Below, in pieces: positions 8,335 to 17,078 of a DNA stretch of 64,000 nucleotides. Each line of letters starts with the position of its first letter. Position 1 is the first letter of the stretch. The notes beneath the pieces are model-generated. The model saw only the letters and a list, made by a program, of their open reading frames with translations, had not been told where the DNA came from and searched no databases. The stretch comes from DATBAX01 sp963762965. Its GTDB lineage: Bacteria; Acidobacteriota; Terriglobia; Terriglobales; Acidobacteriaceae. Position numbers and translations under genes: made by a program. Where the stretch lies: positions 124,001 through 188,000 of the forward strand of contig CAVXME010000002.1 of the NCBI GenBank assembly GCA_963762965.1, read 5' to 3'.

Positions 8335-9447
8335 ATGGCCCGCCTGCTTGGGCGCTGGTCATTCGGCCCGTCGATTTCAGTACGGCACGTCCACTCGGTT
8401 TCATCCCCGAACCAGAGAAACTTAGCTGCGCGCTCCTTCGGGCGCGTTTTCGTTTTTTGCGCTGGTCTGGCTTTGGCAGTGAGCTGCGGTTTCACAGTTT
8501 CGGCTTGGGCACAGACTCCGGCGAGCGTGGATGATGTGCATATCAGCCCGAGAATTCAGCCAGACAAGCCCAATCCCGACGCAATTATCGATCCTTCGCT
8601 GAAAACCCATACCAAGCCGATCAAGGTGGATGTCAGCCTGGTGCTGGTGCCGGTCACGATTACCGACCCCATGAACCGCCTGGTGACTGGACTGGACAAG
8701 GAGAATTTTCAGCTCTTTGAGGGTAAGGACGCGCAGGAGATCAAGCATTTCTCGAACGAAGACGCTCCCGTATCGCTGGGCGTGATTTTCGACATGAGCG
8801 GCAGCATGAGCAGCAAGATCGAACGCGCCCGGGAAGCGGTGGTGGAGTTTTTCAAGACCGCCAATCCGCAGGATGAGTTCTTCATGATTACCTTTGCCGA
8901 CCAGCCGGAGGAGATTTCCGACTTCACGCAGTCGGTGGAAGATATTCAAGGCAAGTTGGTGTACACCGTCCCCAAAGGGAGAACGGCCCTGCTGGATGCG
9001 ATTTATCTGGGTGTCAGCAAGATGCGGCAGGCAAAATATCCGAAGAAGGCACTACTCATCATCTCCGACGGTGGCGACAATCACAGCCGCTATACCGAGG
9101 GCGAGATCAAGTCCCTGGTGAAGGAAGCGGATGTAATGATTTATGCCATCGGCCTGTATGACCATTATTTCCAGAGCCAGGAAGAACAGTTGGGGCCGGC
9201 CTTGTTGAGCGACATCACCGAATTGACCGGCGGGCGGGCTTTTACCATCGATAATCCAAACGATTTGGGAGATGTTGCCACAAAAATAGGAATTGAGCTG
9301 CGCAACCAATATGTGCTGGGATACCGTCCAATGAAACCTGGACACGACGGCAAATGGCGTAAGATAAAAGTGAAATTGATTCCGCCGAAGGGACTGCCGC
9401 CGCTCAAGGTTTACGCCAAAACGGGATACTATGCGCCTACGGAATAG
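8335..9447 (+). CDS. VWFA-related acidobacterial secreted protein 1
   Basis: Read from ATG 8335 (GAGCGAGG ribosome site) the product has 370 residues. A hydrophobic export segment lies at about residues 35-56, ending SAWAQ. The von Willebrand factor A domain begins with VSLGVIFDMSGSM, a complete DxSxS metal site, followed by DEFFMITFADQP, GRTALLDAIYLG and LLIISDGGDNHSRYTE. The tail NQYVLGYRPMKPG and KVYAKTGYYAP is the signature of the acidobacterial VWFA-related family. Such proteins are presumed to mediate metal-dependent protein binding in the envelope. The stop lies within the next gene. Confidence 0.85.
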   Translation: MARLLGRWSFGPSISVRHVHSVSSPNQRNLAARSFGRVFVFCAGLALAVSCGFTVSAWAQTPASVDDVHISPRIQPDKPNPDAIIDPSLKTHTKPIKVDVSLVLVPVTITDPMNRLVTGLDKENFQLFEGKDAQEIKHFSNEDAPVSLGVIFDMSGSMSSKIERAREAVVEFFKTANPQDEFFMITFADQPEEISDFTQSVEDIQGKLVYTVPKGRTALLDAIYLGVSKMRQAKYPKKALLIISDGGDNHSRYTEGEIKSLVKEADVMIYAIGLYDHYFQSQEEQLGPALLSDITELTGGRAFTIDNPNDLGDVATKIGIELRNQYVLGYRPMKPGHDGKWRKIKVKLIPPKGLPPLKVYAKTGYYAPTE

Positions 9448-10561
9448 CCGAGTTCTTTTTCTGCTGCTTGCATTCCTTTTCATTCACATAGCTGGAGGAG
9501 CACAGGAGCCAACAACTTCGGCTCCCGGCAGTGCTGCTCAACAGCCGCCTGCAACCTCTTCCCAGCCAGCTCCTCAACCTGTTCCCCCGGCGATCACCAC
9601 ACCTGCTCCGGCACAGGATTCAGCGCCTCCGCCTCAGTCGGTCCCGGCTGGGTCGTCCGGAACTCCGCAAGACGCGACCCAGGCGCCGCCTCCGGCCGAC
9701 GATAGCGGGGTTTTCGTGTTCAAGAAACAGGTCGAGGAGGTTGTGCTTCACGCTGTGGTGGTGGACAGCAAGATGCACCTGATCACAAACCTCACCAAAG
9801 GCGACTTTACGGTGATGGAGAATGGCAAGCCCCAGCCCATTACCTCCTTCCGGCAGGAAGATGTTCCCGTCGACATGGGGATCGTGATCGATAACTCTGG
9901 TTCCATGCGGGAAAAGCGCGACCAGGTGAACAAGGCAGCGCTGAATTTGGTACGAGCCAGCAACCCGCAGGACCAGGTTTTCGTGGTGAACTTCAACGAT
10001 GAGTTTTATCTGGACCAGGACTTCACTAGTGACATCAACAAGCTCCGCCAGGCATTGGAGAAAGTCGAATCCCGCGGCGGCACGGCGCTTTACGATGCGC
10101 TGGTCGCCTCCTGGGCCGATTACCTGAAGAAAGACACCAAATTACCCAAGAAAATTCTATTTGTTGTGACCGACGGGGAAGACAATTCCAGCCGTTCGAC
10201 GCTGGAAGAGACAATCAAGGACTTGTCGGAAGAAAATGGACCCACCGTCTATGCCATCGGCTTGCTGGGCGAGGAAAAAGAGAGACGAGCCCGCCGGGCT
10301 TTGCAAACCATCGCGGAACGGACCGGCGGAATTGCGTTCCTGCCGAAAACCCTCGGTGAAGTCGACGACATCAGCAAGAGCGTGGCCCACGATATTCGCA
10401 GCCAGTACACCATTGGCTACAAACCCACTACCCCGAAAAGCGTGGGGGGGTATCGTGCCATCCATGTCGAGGCCCAGAAAAAAGGGGATGGCAAGCTTAC
10501 CGTCCGGACCCGGAGCGGCTACTATGCCGGCCAGGATGCTGGACCGGGCGGGAAACCATAA
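9431..10561 (+). CDS. VWFA-related acidobacterial secreted protein 2
   Basis: The 376-residue protein starts within the previous gene (17-base overlap, different frame), so the pair is coupled. It has a signal peptide (residues 1-24, cleavage near AGGAQ), a Pro/Gln/Ala-rich linker (25-90), and a VWFA domain: LHAVVVDSKMHLITNL, MGIVIDNSGSM (complete metal site), DQVFVVNFNDEF, GGTALYDALVASW and LFVVTDGEDNSSRSTLEE. It ends with the family signature YTIGYKPTTPKS and RTRSGYYAG. It is a paralogue of its upstream neighbour; the two could form a heteromeric surface complex. Confidence 0.88.
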   Translation: MRLRNSRVLFLLLAFLFIHIAGGAQEPTTSAPGSAAQQPPATSSQPAPQPVPPAITTPAPAQDSAPPPQSVPAGSSGTPQDATQAPPPADDSGVFVFKKQVEEVVLHAVVVDSKMHLITNLTKGDFTVMENGKPQPITSFRQEDVPVDMGIVIDNSGSMREKRDQVNKAALNLVRASNPQDQVFVVNFNDEFYLDQDFTSDINKLRQALEKVESRGGTALYDALVASWADYLKKDTKLPKKILFVVTDGEDNSSRSTLEETIKDLSEENGPTVYAIGLLGEEKERRARRALQTIAERTGGIAFLPKTLGEVDDISKSVAHDIRSQYTIGYKPTTPKSVGGYRAIHVEAQKKGDGKLTVRTRSGYYAGQDAGPGGKP

Positions 10562-10702
10562 GTAAGTTTTTCTTTTGGGCGGCGCAGCGCTTATGGCACT
10601 GCGATAAAAAGAGCCGCTCTGAAAGCGCTTCAGCGCCTGAGGTATCTTCAGTAACCGCTTATCCCGATTGACCATTCCTCGATTCCTTCCGTAGTCTGTA
10701 GG

Positions 10703-11656
10703 GTGACCACCAAAACTATCCCCGGCACCCGTCTGCGCGTCTCCGACGACATCACCCAACTGGTCGGCGAAACTCCCATACTTCGACTCAAGCGATTGGT
10801 TCCAGAAGGTTCGGCGGAGGTGTATGCCAAGCTGGAGTATCTGAATCCCGGAGGCAGTGTGAAGGACCGGGCCGCCATCGGAATCATCAAGCGTGCCGAG
10901 GAACAAGGGCGGCTCAAGCCGGGTGGCACGATTGTAGAGGCGACGGCTGGGAACACGGGCATTGGGCTGGCGCTGATCGGGGTAAATCGTGGTTACAAGG
11001 TGGCGTTATTTGTGCCGGAGCGTTTTTCTGAAGAAAAAGTAATCATCATGCGGGCACTTGGTGCGGTAGTCACCCGCACTCCCGATGCTGAAGGGATGCA
11101 GGGGGCCATCAGTCGCGCGAAAGAACTGGTGGCGCAGGATCCGAAAGCGTTCATGGCGGGGCAATTCGATAATCCGGCAAATCCCGATTTTCATTACGCG
11201 ACCACCGCCCAGGAAATGTTTGAGCAGATGGAAGGACGCATCGATGCCGTGGTTATCGGTTCGGGAACAGCCGGCACTTTCACCGGAGTCGCACGCTACA
11301 TGAAGGAACATTTGCCAAATGTGCTCACGGTTGCGGTGACTACGCAAGGGTCAGTTTTGAACGGTGGCAGTCCGGGGCCCCATAAGGTGGAAGGAATTGG
11401 GTCCGCATTCATCCCGCAGAACTTTGACGCTTCCGTGTGCGACGAAATCCTGGTGGCGAACGATGTTGAAGCTTTCGGTATGGTGAAAGAATTGGCGGCG
11501 CAGGAAGGTGTGCTGGCGGGTTCAAGCGGCGGCGCCAATGTGTTTGTGTCCTTGCAGATCGCACGCCGGTTGGGGACGGGGAAGCGGGTCATAACCATTA
11601 TTCCGGATTCGGCGGAACGCTATTTGTCGAAGAAGATTTTCGAGGGCGGAATTTAG
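10703..11656 (+). CDS. mccA: cystathionine beta-synthase (MccA-like, OAS-dependent)
   Basis: The 317-residue PLP enzyme (GTG start) belongs to the cysteine synthase fold. PLP lysine: NPGGSVKDRAAIGI near residue 52. Several features favour MccA/YrhA over plain CysK: EATAGNTGIGLALIG instead of the usual TSGNTG, VPERFSEEKVIIMRALGA, VEGIGSAFIPQNF and IIPDSAERYLSKKIF. MccA makes cystathionine from homocysteine and O-acetylserine or serine. It is followed 41 bases on by a cystathionine lyase/synthase gene, fitting a reverse transsulfuration pair (methionine to cysteine). A cysteine synthase role cannot be excluded. Confidence 0.85.
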   Translation: MTTKTIPGTRLRVSDDITQLVGETPILRLKRLVPEGSAEVYAKLEYLNPGGSVKDRAAIGIIKRAEEQGRLKPGGTIVEATAGNTGIGLALIGVNRGYKVALFVPERFSEEKVIIMRALGAVVTRTPDAEGMQGAISRAKELVAQDPKAFMAGQFDNPANPDFHYATTAQEMFEQMEGRIDAVVIGSGTAGTFTGVARYMKEHLPNVLTVAVTTQGSVLNGGSPGPHKVEGIGSAFIPQNFDASVCDEILVANDVEAFGMVKELAAQEGVLAGSSGGANVFVSLQIARRLGTGKRVITIIPDSAERYLSKKIFEGGI

Positions 11657-11657
11657 T

Positions 11658-11685
11658 TGATTGCTGATTGCTGATTGCTGAGTGC
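11658..11685. repeat. tandem heptamer TGATTGC x3 + TGAGTGC
   Basis: Four consecutive 7-base units fill the gap between the mccA stop and the mccB start. Copy-number change would alter the spacing between the two genes by multiples of seven. Confidence 0.7.
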
Positions 11686-11697
11686 TCTGATGCGTTT

Positions 11698-12858
11698 ATG
11701 AACAAGAACCCCAATAATTCCGGTTTTGCCACCCGCGCCATCCATGCCGGACAAGAGCCCGACCTCGAGACCGGAGCGGTGTCACCGCCCATCTATCCGA
11801 CTTCTACTTATGTGCAGCAAGCGATTGGCAAAAATAAGGGATACGAGTACGCCCGCGTATCGAATCCCACTCGGACCCGGCTGGAAGAGAATCTGGCGGC
11901 GCTAGAAGGCGGGATTGGATCTCGAGTTTTTGCCAGCGGCATGGCCGCGATCAGCGCCATCACCACGATGTACAAGTCAGGCGATCACGTGGTATGCGGC
12001 AATAATCTGTACGGAGGCACGCCGCGACTGTTCAACCAGGTGCTGACCGGCTATGGCATCGAATTCACTTATGTGGATACGTCCGACGCGCAGAATGTTG
12101 AGCGCGCCATCCGTAAGAACACCCGCATGGTGTTTTTGGAAACGCCGACCAATCCCCTGATGACGCTAAGCGATATTCCGGCTGTGAGTCGAATTTGCCG
12201 CCGTAAGAAAGTCGAGCTGGTGGTGGACAACACTTTCATGTCTCCCTACTTCCAGCAGCCGCTTGCGATGGGCGCGGACATGGTGGTGCATTCAACCACG
12301 AAATTCCTAAATGGCCACAGTGACGGCCTGGGTGGGGTTGTGGTGTGCACCAAGCCGGAGCAGGTGGAGCAGTTGAGTTTTGTGCAGAAAGCTGCCGGAG
12401 CGATTCTATCCCCCTTCGAATGCTGGTTGATCCTGCGCGGGGTCAAGACTCTTGCGGTCCGTATGGAACAGCATGACCGCAGCGGCAGAATCGTGGCGAA
12501 GTTTTTGGCGGGGCACAAGAAGGTGAAGAGAGTTTTCTATCCTGGATTACCAGATCATCCACAATATGCGCTGGCCAAGCGGCAGATGAGTGGTTTTGGT
12601 TCCATGATTTCGTTCGAGACCGGCTCTCTCGCGAATGCCAATAGAATGTTGAAGAAAGTGCGCATCTGCTCACTGGCAGAATCTCTGGGCGGCGTGGAAA
12701 CGCTGATCTCGCATCCCGCAACCATGACTCATGCCGGGGTGGGTGTGAAGGGAAGAAAAGAAATCGGCATCACCGATGGCATGGTGCGGATCTCGGTGGG
12801 TATCGAGAACGTGGAAGACATCATCGCCGATCTGGACCAGGCATTGGCCGCGATCTGA
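11698..12858 (+). CDS. mccB: cystathionine gamma-lyase/synthase family PLP enzyme
   Basis: From ATG 11698 the product is 386 residues (an upstream start at 11668 would add ten). It is a Cys/Met-metabolism PLP enzyme: FATRAIHAGQEPD, PIYPTSTYVQ, YEYARVSNPTRTRLEENLA, ASGMAAISAI, VVDNTFMSPYFQ, and the PLP lysine in VVHSTTKFLNGHSD. The C-terminus has SLGGVETLISHPATMTHAG and RISVGIENVEDIIADL, typical of MetB/MccB. Paired with mccA it most likely acts as the lyase that releases cysteine from cystathionine; synthase activity is the alternative. Confidence 0.85.
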   Translation: MNKNPNNSGFATRAIHAGQEPDLETGAVSPPIYPTSTYVQQAIGKNKGYEYARVSNPTRTRLEENLAALEGGIGSRVFASGMAAISAITTMYKSGDHVVCGNNLYGGTPRLFNQVLTGYGIEFTYVDTSDAQNVERAIRKNTRMVFLETPTNPLMTLSDIPAVSRICRRKKVELVVDNTFMSPYFQQPLAMGADMVVHSTTKFLNGHSDGLGGVVVCTKPEQVEQLSFVQKAAGAILSPFECWLILRGVKTLAVRMEQHDRSGRIVAKFLAGHKKVKRVFYPGLPDHPQYALAKRQMSGFGSMISFETGSLANANRMLKKVRICSLAESLGGVETLISHPATMTHAGVGVKGRKEIGITDGMVRISVGIENVEDIIADLDQALAAI

Positions 12859-12893
12859 ATCAGGTAGGCGACGTTCTACGCTGGTTTACGCAG

Positions 12894-13211
12894 TTACCCT
12901 ACCGACTCCCCGATCCACTTCAAATATTCCGGACTGCCGTCCTCTATTTCGAAGCAAATGCACTCCGGCAATTCGTAGGAATGCAATTCTTTGATCGCGG
13001 CTTTCACCTCAGTGAATGCTTCGGAGGTGGTTTTGATCACCAGCATCCACTCCTGCGCTTGTTCCACTTTTTCCTTCCAGCGATAAACGGACTGCACCTC
13101 AGGAATGATGTTTACGCAAGCTGCCAGCCTGCGTTCGACCAGGGCATGGGCAATCTTGCGCGCTTCATCCGGCGACCCGGCCGTGGTGAGAAGGATTTTC
13201 TTGCCAGTCAT
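12894..13211 (-). CDS. cutA: CutA1 divalent cation tolerance protein
   Basis: The 105-residue protein (ATG 13211-13209) has family length and motifs: LLTTAGSPDEARKIAHALVE, RRLAACVNIIPEVQSVYRW, EEWMLVIKTT-like segment and LHSYELPECICFEIEDGSPEYLKWI. CutA1 forms very stable ferredoxin-like trimers that bind copper and other divalent metals; its role in metal tolerance is debated. A longer upstream extension of 36 residues has no family similarity and is not used. Converges with mccB. Confidence 0.93.
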   Translation of the reverse strand: MTGKKILLTTAGSPDEARKIAHALVERRLAACVNIIPEVQSVYRWKEKVEQAQEWMLVIKTTSEAFTEVKAAIKELHSYELPECICFEIEDGSPEYLKWIGESVG

Positions 13212-13334
13212 GGGATCGGGCTTCCTCACGCTCACTTTATCAGCGAAGCAGACCAGAGGCGAGGCGCCAGAGGCCGATTGCACCATCCATTTGCCGAAGT
13301 TGGTTCCTTCCATCCCCAACGCGACAACTTCCGC

Positions 13335-13350
13335 TTGACCTTGAGGTCAA
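13335..13350. promoter_or_regulatory. 16-bp palindrome between divergent cutA and ftsB-like genes
   Basis: TTGACCT (13335-13341) and AGGTCAA (13344-13350) are perfect inverted 7-mers around TG. The site is 33 bases upstream of the ftsB-like start and 124 upstream of cutA. TTGACC-type palindromes occur in MerR-family promoters, so a metal or redox regulator is possible; this is inference. Confidence 0.35.
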
Positions 13351-13382
13351 AGCGAAGTTCACTGGAAAGTGACAGCAGAGCC

Positions 13383-13853
13383 ATGGATCTTCGAGTAGGC
13401 CCACTTCCTAAAATTCGAGTGCTGCCCCGTCCGGAAGAAAGCTTGCGCACGTTGGTGGAGCGCGCCCCTGAGGCGGAAGCCTTTGCCGAACGCATGCTGG
13501 AGAAGTGCCGTCCCTCGTTGGCCTGGTTCTATTCCGTACGGCGCCGCGGGGCAACTGCCGCGGTGACAGTGCTCGCGGTTTGGCTGTTTGTGCACGTGAC
13601 GTTCGGAGCCAACGGCATGGTGGTCTACCGGCAGAAACGCGCCGAATATAAGAGCTTGCAGGCGGAAATCGGTGGACTGCAAAAAGAAAACGACGGCTAC
13701 AGCAAACAGATCAACGCATTGAAAACAGATCCCAAGACCATTGAAAGGGAAGCGCGCGAAAAATTGCATTACACGCGGCCCGGAGAAGTTGTCTACGTCG
13801 CGCCCACGCCACTCACTCCGCAACCGCCCGAGAGTAAAGCCGCCGAAAAGTAG
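13383..13853 (+). CDS. FtsB/DivIC-family septum formation initiator
   Basis: From ATG 13383 the product is 156 residues. It has a cytoplasmic N-terminal extension of about 60 residues, one membrane helix (about 60-77, AAVTVLAVWLFVHVTFG), then a periplasmic coiled coil (EYKSLQAEIGGLQKENDGY, QINALKTD) and the family signature PKTIEREAREKLHYTRPGEVVYV. FtsB/DivIC proteins bridge FtsL and FtsQ in the divisome. The N-terminal extension is longer than in E. coli FtsB (103 residues in total). The in-frame upstream extension to 12981 overlaps cutA and is rejected. Confidence 0.85.
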   Translation: MDLRVGPLPKIRVLPRPEESLRTLVERAPEAEAFAERMLEKCRPSLAWFYSVRRRGATAAVTVLAVWLFVHVTFGANGMVVYRQKRAEYKSLQAEIGGLQKENDGYSKQINALKTDPKTIEREAREKLHYTRPGEVVYVAPTPLTPQPPESKAAEK

Positions 13854-14009
13854 ACTTTCCGCAGACAACCAGCCTTCGCATTCATGGTATAGTTGCGTCG
13901 TTTGTGGCCACGGAAGCGCGTCCAGGCGCTACGGATCATTCATAATTCAAAATCGGCCAGAATCCAAAATCGGCGGCTTGGGCCGCTCAATTCGAGGAGA
14001 ATTTTCGCT

Positions 14010-14336
14010 ATGAAAAAAATATTGCTGGTTTGTCTGGGCCTTTCAGTGTTGTTCTTCATGATCGTCAGCGTGTCTGCCGCCGCCGACAAGACCACGGTCA
14101 ATGGCTGGGTCAGCGACTCCAAGTGCGGTGCCAAGGGCGCCAACGCGGGAGCCGAGGCTTGCACCAAGAAGTGCCTGGAAGCCGGGGCAAAGGTGGTCGT
14201 AGTGACAGATAGCGATCAGAAGGTGTTAATGGTGGACAATCCTGAAGCGCTCAAGGGGCATGAAGGACATCACATCGCGGTCACCGGAGAAATAACGGGA
14301 GATTCCATCCACGTGGACAGCATGAAGATGCTCTGA
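14010..14336 (+). CDS. small secreted protein, hypothetical
   Basis: The 108-residue protein starts at ATG 14010 with a good GAGGAGA ribosome site (13994-14000). A signal peptide covers residues 1-25 (ILLVCLGLSVLFFMIVSVSA). The mature domain reads TTVNGWVSDSKCGAKGA, ACTKKCLEAGAKVVVVTDSD, KVLMVDNPEALKGHEGHHIAVTGEI and IHVDSMKML. The three Cys residues and the GWVSDSKCG / CTKKC pattern recur in many acidobacterial small exported proteins of unknown function, to my recollection. Beta-rich, OB-like. A strong terminator follows. Confidence 0.75.
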   Translation: MKKILLVCLGLSVLFFMIVSVSAAADKTTVNGWVSDSKCGAKGANAGAEACTKKCLEAGAKVVVVTDSDQKVLMVDNPEALKGHEGHHIAVTGEITGDSIHVDSMKML

Positions 14337-14361
14337 AGGCTTAGCTGGTGATGAAGAATTG

Positions 14362-14393
14362 AAGGGCGGCTGATAGCCGCCCTTCTTTCTTTG
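14362..14393 (+). terminator. rho-independent terminator
   Basis: A perfect 10-bp stem, AAGGGCGGCT (14362-14371) with AGCCGCCCTT (14375-14384), has a GAT loop and is followed by CTTTCTTTG. It ends the small secreted protein gene and may serve thiG from the other side, since the reverse strand also gives a short T run. Confidence 0.8.
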
Positions 14394-14402
14394 CAGGAGA
14401 TT

Positions 14403-15176
14403 TTATCGCACCACGCCTTCGAGCGGGGAACTGGCCGTCGCATAGAGTTTTCTTGGCATACGGCCTGCCAGATAAGCTTCGCGGCCCGCAAGAACGCCAT
14501 GCTTCATGGCTTCCGCCATGAGGACTGGATCTTGGGCGGCAGCGATACCCGTGTTCATGAGCACGGCATCCACGCCGAGTTCCATGGCAATGGTGGCGTC
14601 GGACGCTGTCCCTACCCCGGCATCCAGGATCAGCGGCACCCCGGTAATCATCTCGCGCAGGATGCGAATATTGGCAGCATTCTGAATGCCCAGCCCGCTG
14701 CCGATGGGTGCGCCCAAAGGCATGATCGCGCTCGCACCGGCATCAATCAGGCGCTTGGCAAATACAATGTCATCAGAGGTATAAGGGAGAACAGTAAAGC
14801 CTTCTTTTACCAATACGGCAGTCGCTTCGACCGTACCTTGCACATCGGGATACAGCGTTGCCTGGTCGCCGATGACTTCAATTTTCACCCAATCAGAAAG
14901 TCCGACCTCGCGTCCCAACCGCGCCGCACGAATGGCCTCATCGGCGGTGTAACATCCAGCGGTGTTGGGGAGCATGAAGTATTTTTTGGGATCAATGTAA
15001 TCGAGCAGCGACTCTTTGCTGCGATCCAGATTCACGCGACGTACCGCAACGGTGACCATCTCCGCACCGCTGGCTTCGAGGGCGCGCGCCGTCTCCTGAA
15101 AAGACTTGTATTTTCCCGTGCCCACGATGAGCCGGGAGCGGAACTCCCGGCCGGCAATGATGAGTGAGTCATGCAT
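14403..15176 (-). CDS. thiG: thiazole synthase
   Basis: The 257-residue protein is ThiG, which makes the thiazole phosphate carboxylate ring of thiamin from deoxyxylulose phosphate, dehydroglycine and ThiS thiocarboxylate. Motifs: RSRLIVGTGKYKSFQET, EMVTVAVRRVN (conserved beta strand), LPNTAGCYTADEA, WVKIEVIGDQATLYPD (Schiff-base Lys), LGAPIGSGLGIQN and LDAGVGTASDA. No thiS, thiE or thiC lies next to it; a ThiO-like glycine oxidase that would supply dehydroglycine is 46 kb away at 61.4 kb. No TPP riboswitch is visible upstream. Confidence 0.95.
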   Translation of the reverse strand: MHDSLIIAGREFRSRLIVGTGKYKSFQETARALEASGAEMVTVAVRRVNLDRSKESLLDYIDPKKYFMLPNTAGCYTADEAIRAARLGREVGLSDWVKIEVIGDQATLYPDVQGTVEATAVLVKEGFTVLPYTSDDIVFAKRLIDAGASAIMPLGAPIGSGLGIQNAANIRILREMITGVPLILDAGVGTASDATIAMELGVDAVLMNTGIAAAQDPVLMAEAMKHGVLAGREAYLAGRMPRKLYATASSPLEGVVR

Positions 15177-15295
15177 GGATGCATTGTAATCCCAAGGTAT
15201 GACGAAAGTAATATTTCATCCTCGGTCAGGCGAACGTACAGTTAGGTTAGAAGAGTCTAAGAAAATCGCCCGAGCGATTGAGGATGAGGTTGGCA

Positions 15296-16879
15296 ATGAG
15301 AAGCTATCTGGCCCAAGTCCTATTAGTTTGCACAACTGTTGCAGTGTCGGGAGCGCAGACTCCGGCGGCTGTTCCTGCCCCGGCCAACGCAGCCACGGTT
15401 TCCCGCACCACCAAAGCCATGCACTACCGACAGCAGGGAGGCACCGCCAAGGTTGACTTCAAGGGAACGGAGTTAATGTCGGCTGCTTTTGGGGACGCCA
15501 AAGTAGAAGGCAAAAAAAGCAACATTGAGATTGAGGCAAAATTTCAGGGGCTAGACGATGCCACAAAGTTTGGCTTCGAATATCTGACCTACGTACTCTG
15601 GGCGGTTTCTCCGCAAGGGCGCGCCGTCAATCTGGGCGAGGTTACATTGGATCATGGCAAAGGCCATGTAAAAGCTTTCACCGACATGCAAACGTTTGGG
15701 ATGATCGTGACCGCCGAGCCTTATTCCGCGGTATCGCAACCGGGCAATACGGTGGTTTTGGAAAACGTGGTCATGGCCGGCGCTGCGGAAGAAGACATCA
15801 CCGCCAAATATGAATTGCTGGGCAGTGGCACATACTCTTCGACCAACACGCATATTCAAGACGCCATTTTCGGCATTGATCCCAACACTCCGTTGGAACT
15901 GTTCGAGGCCCGCAATGCGGTGAGAATTGCGCACATTGCCGCCGCGGACAAATACGCGCCGTCCATTATGGCGAAAGCCGATGCGCAGCTCAAGCTGGCG
16001 GAGACCGCCTACCGCCAAAAACAGAATAAAAGCACCATCGAAGCCAGTTCGCGCGAAGCCGCGCAGACCGCCGAAGAATCGCGGGTGATGGCGGTGAAGC
16101 AGAAGGCGGAAGAAGAAGCTCAAGCCCAGGCAGCCGCGGAAAAGAAAGCGGCCGAGGACCGGGCCCTCAAAGCTCGCGCCGACGCAGACGCACAAGCCAA
16201 GGCCCGCGCCGATGCCGAGGCAGCACGCGTCCAGGCGGAGGCCGCGAAAGCGGAAGCGGAGCGCATGAAGCTGGAAGCGCAACAGGCCGCGGCCGAGGCC
16301 GCCCGTCAACAGCAGGAAGCGGAGAAAGCGAAAGCCGAGGCGGTCGCTCAGCAACAAGTTCTCGCAGGAGAAGCCGACAAAGCGCGGCAAGCGGCAGCGC
16401 AGTCGGAACAACTTCGCCAGCAAGCGGAAAAGGAAAAGCAGGATCTCCGCGCCCGGCTCTTGCAGCAGCTCAACACCGTCCTCGCCACTCGCGACACGGC
16501 AAAGGGCCTGATCGCCAACATGTCGGATGTGCTGTTTAAGACCGGCAGCTTCGAACTGTTGTCCGGCGCCCGCGAGCGGCTGGCAAAAGTTTCGGGGATC
16601 GTATTGGCTTATCCCAGCTTGCATCTGGACATCGAAGGCTACACCGACAGCATTGGCACCGACGAATACAACCAGAGACTGTCGGAAAAGCGCGCCGGGG
16701 CGGTGCGTGATTATCTGGTGCAGCAGGGAATCGCCTCAGACTCGGTAACGTCCGCCGGCATGGGGAAAAGCGATCCAGTCGCGTCCAATGACACGGCCGA
16801 AGGCCGGCAACAAAATCGCCGGGTTGAGCTTGTGCTTTCTGGAGATGCAATCGGTAACGTAGCTGACGCCAAGCCCTAA
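15296..16879 (+). CDS. OmpA-family protein with long coiled-coil region
   Basis: From ATG 15296 the product is 527 residues; start codons six and two codons earlier in frame (15278 TTG, 15284 ATG) are also possible. A signal peptide covers residues 1-20 (cleavage near VSGAQ). Residues 40-180 form a beta-rich domain (AKVDFKGTELMSAAFGDAKV, FGFEYLTYVLWAVSPQGR). Residues 210-390 are an Ala/Glu/Lys-rich coiled coil. The C-terminal OmpA domain (about 405-515) has VLFKTGSFELLSGAR, LDIEGYTDSIGTDEYNQRLSE and GRQQNRRVEL, which bind peptidoglycan. The layout suits an envelope tether. Confidence 0.88.
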   Translation: MRSYLAQVLLVCTTVAVSGAQTPAAVPAPANAATVSRTTKAMHYRQQGGTAKVDFKGTELMSAAFGDAKVEGKKSNIEIEAKFQGLDDATKFGFEYLTYVLWAVSPQGRAVNLGEVTLDHGKGHVKAFTDMQTFGMIVTAEPYSAVSQPGNTVVLENVVMAGAAEEDITAKYELLGSGTYSSTNTHIQDAIFGIDPNTPLELFEARNAVRIAHIAAADKYAPSIMAKADAQLKLAETAYRQKQNKSTIEASSREAAQTAEESRVMAVKQKAEEEAQAQAAAEKKAAEDRALKARADADAQAKARADAEAARVQAEAAKAEAERMKLEAQQAAAEAARQQQEAEKAKAEAVAQQQVLAGEADKARQAAAQSEQLRQQAEKEKQDLRARLLQQLNTVLATRDTAKGLIANMSDVLFKTGSFELLSGARERLAKVSGIVLAYPSLHLDIEGYTDSIGTDEYNQRLSEKRAGAVRDYLVQQGIASDSVTSAGMGKSDPVASNDTAEGRQQNRRVELVLSGDAIGNVADAKP

Positions 16880-17078
16880 CGATCCACTGGGTGCCGTGTC
16901 CTTCCTACGGTTTTTGCGGAGGGCGGGCTTTTGACTTTACTTCCAATCTCACCTGGAACTGCCGTCCCCTCACGTCCGAAGACTTCTCGCCTTGCAACTC
17001 GCACCTAACCAAGTGGTATCCTAGCTACCTTCAAGCAGCCATCAAGGCCGTCGAAACTTTTATCCAGAGGAGAGATAC

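Noticed and set aside
12981..13382. N-terminal extension of the ftsB-like frame across cutA
   Set aside because: It is antisense to the conserved CutA sequence; ATG 13383 gives a complete FtsB/DivIC protein.
14403..15300. TPP riboswitch upstream of thiG
   Set aside because: No CTGAGA-type thi-box motif in the short upstream region.
15551..16624. 357-residue minus-strand open frame
   Set aside because: Antisense shadow of the OmpA-family gene; composition is that of a reversed Ala/Glu coiled coil.
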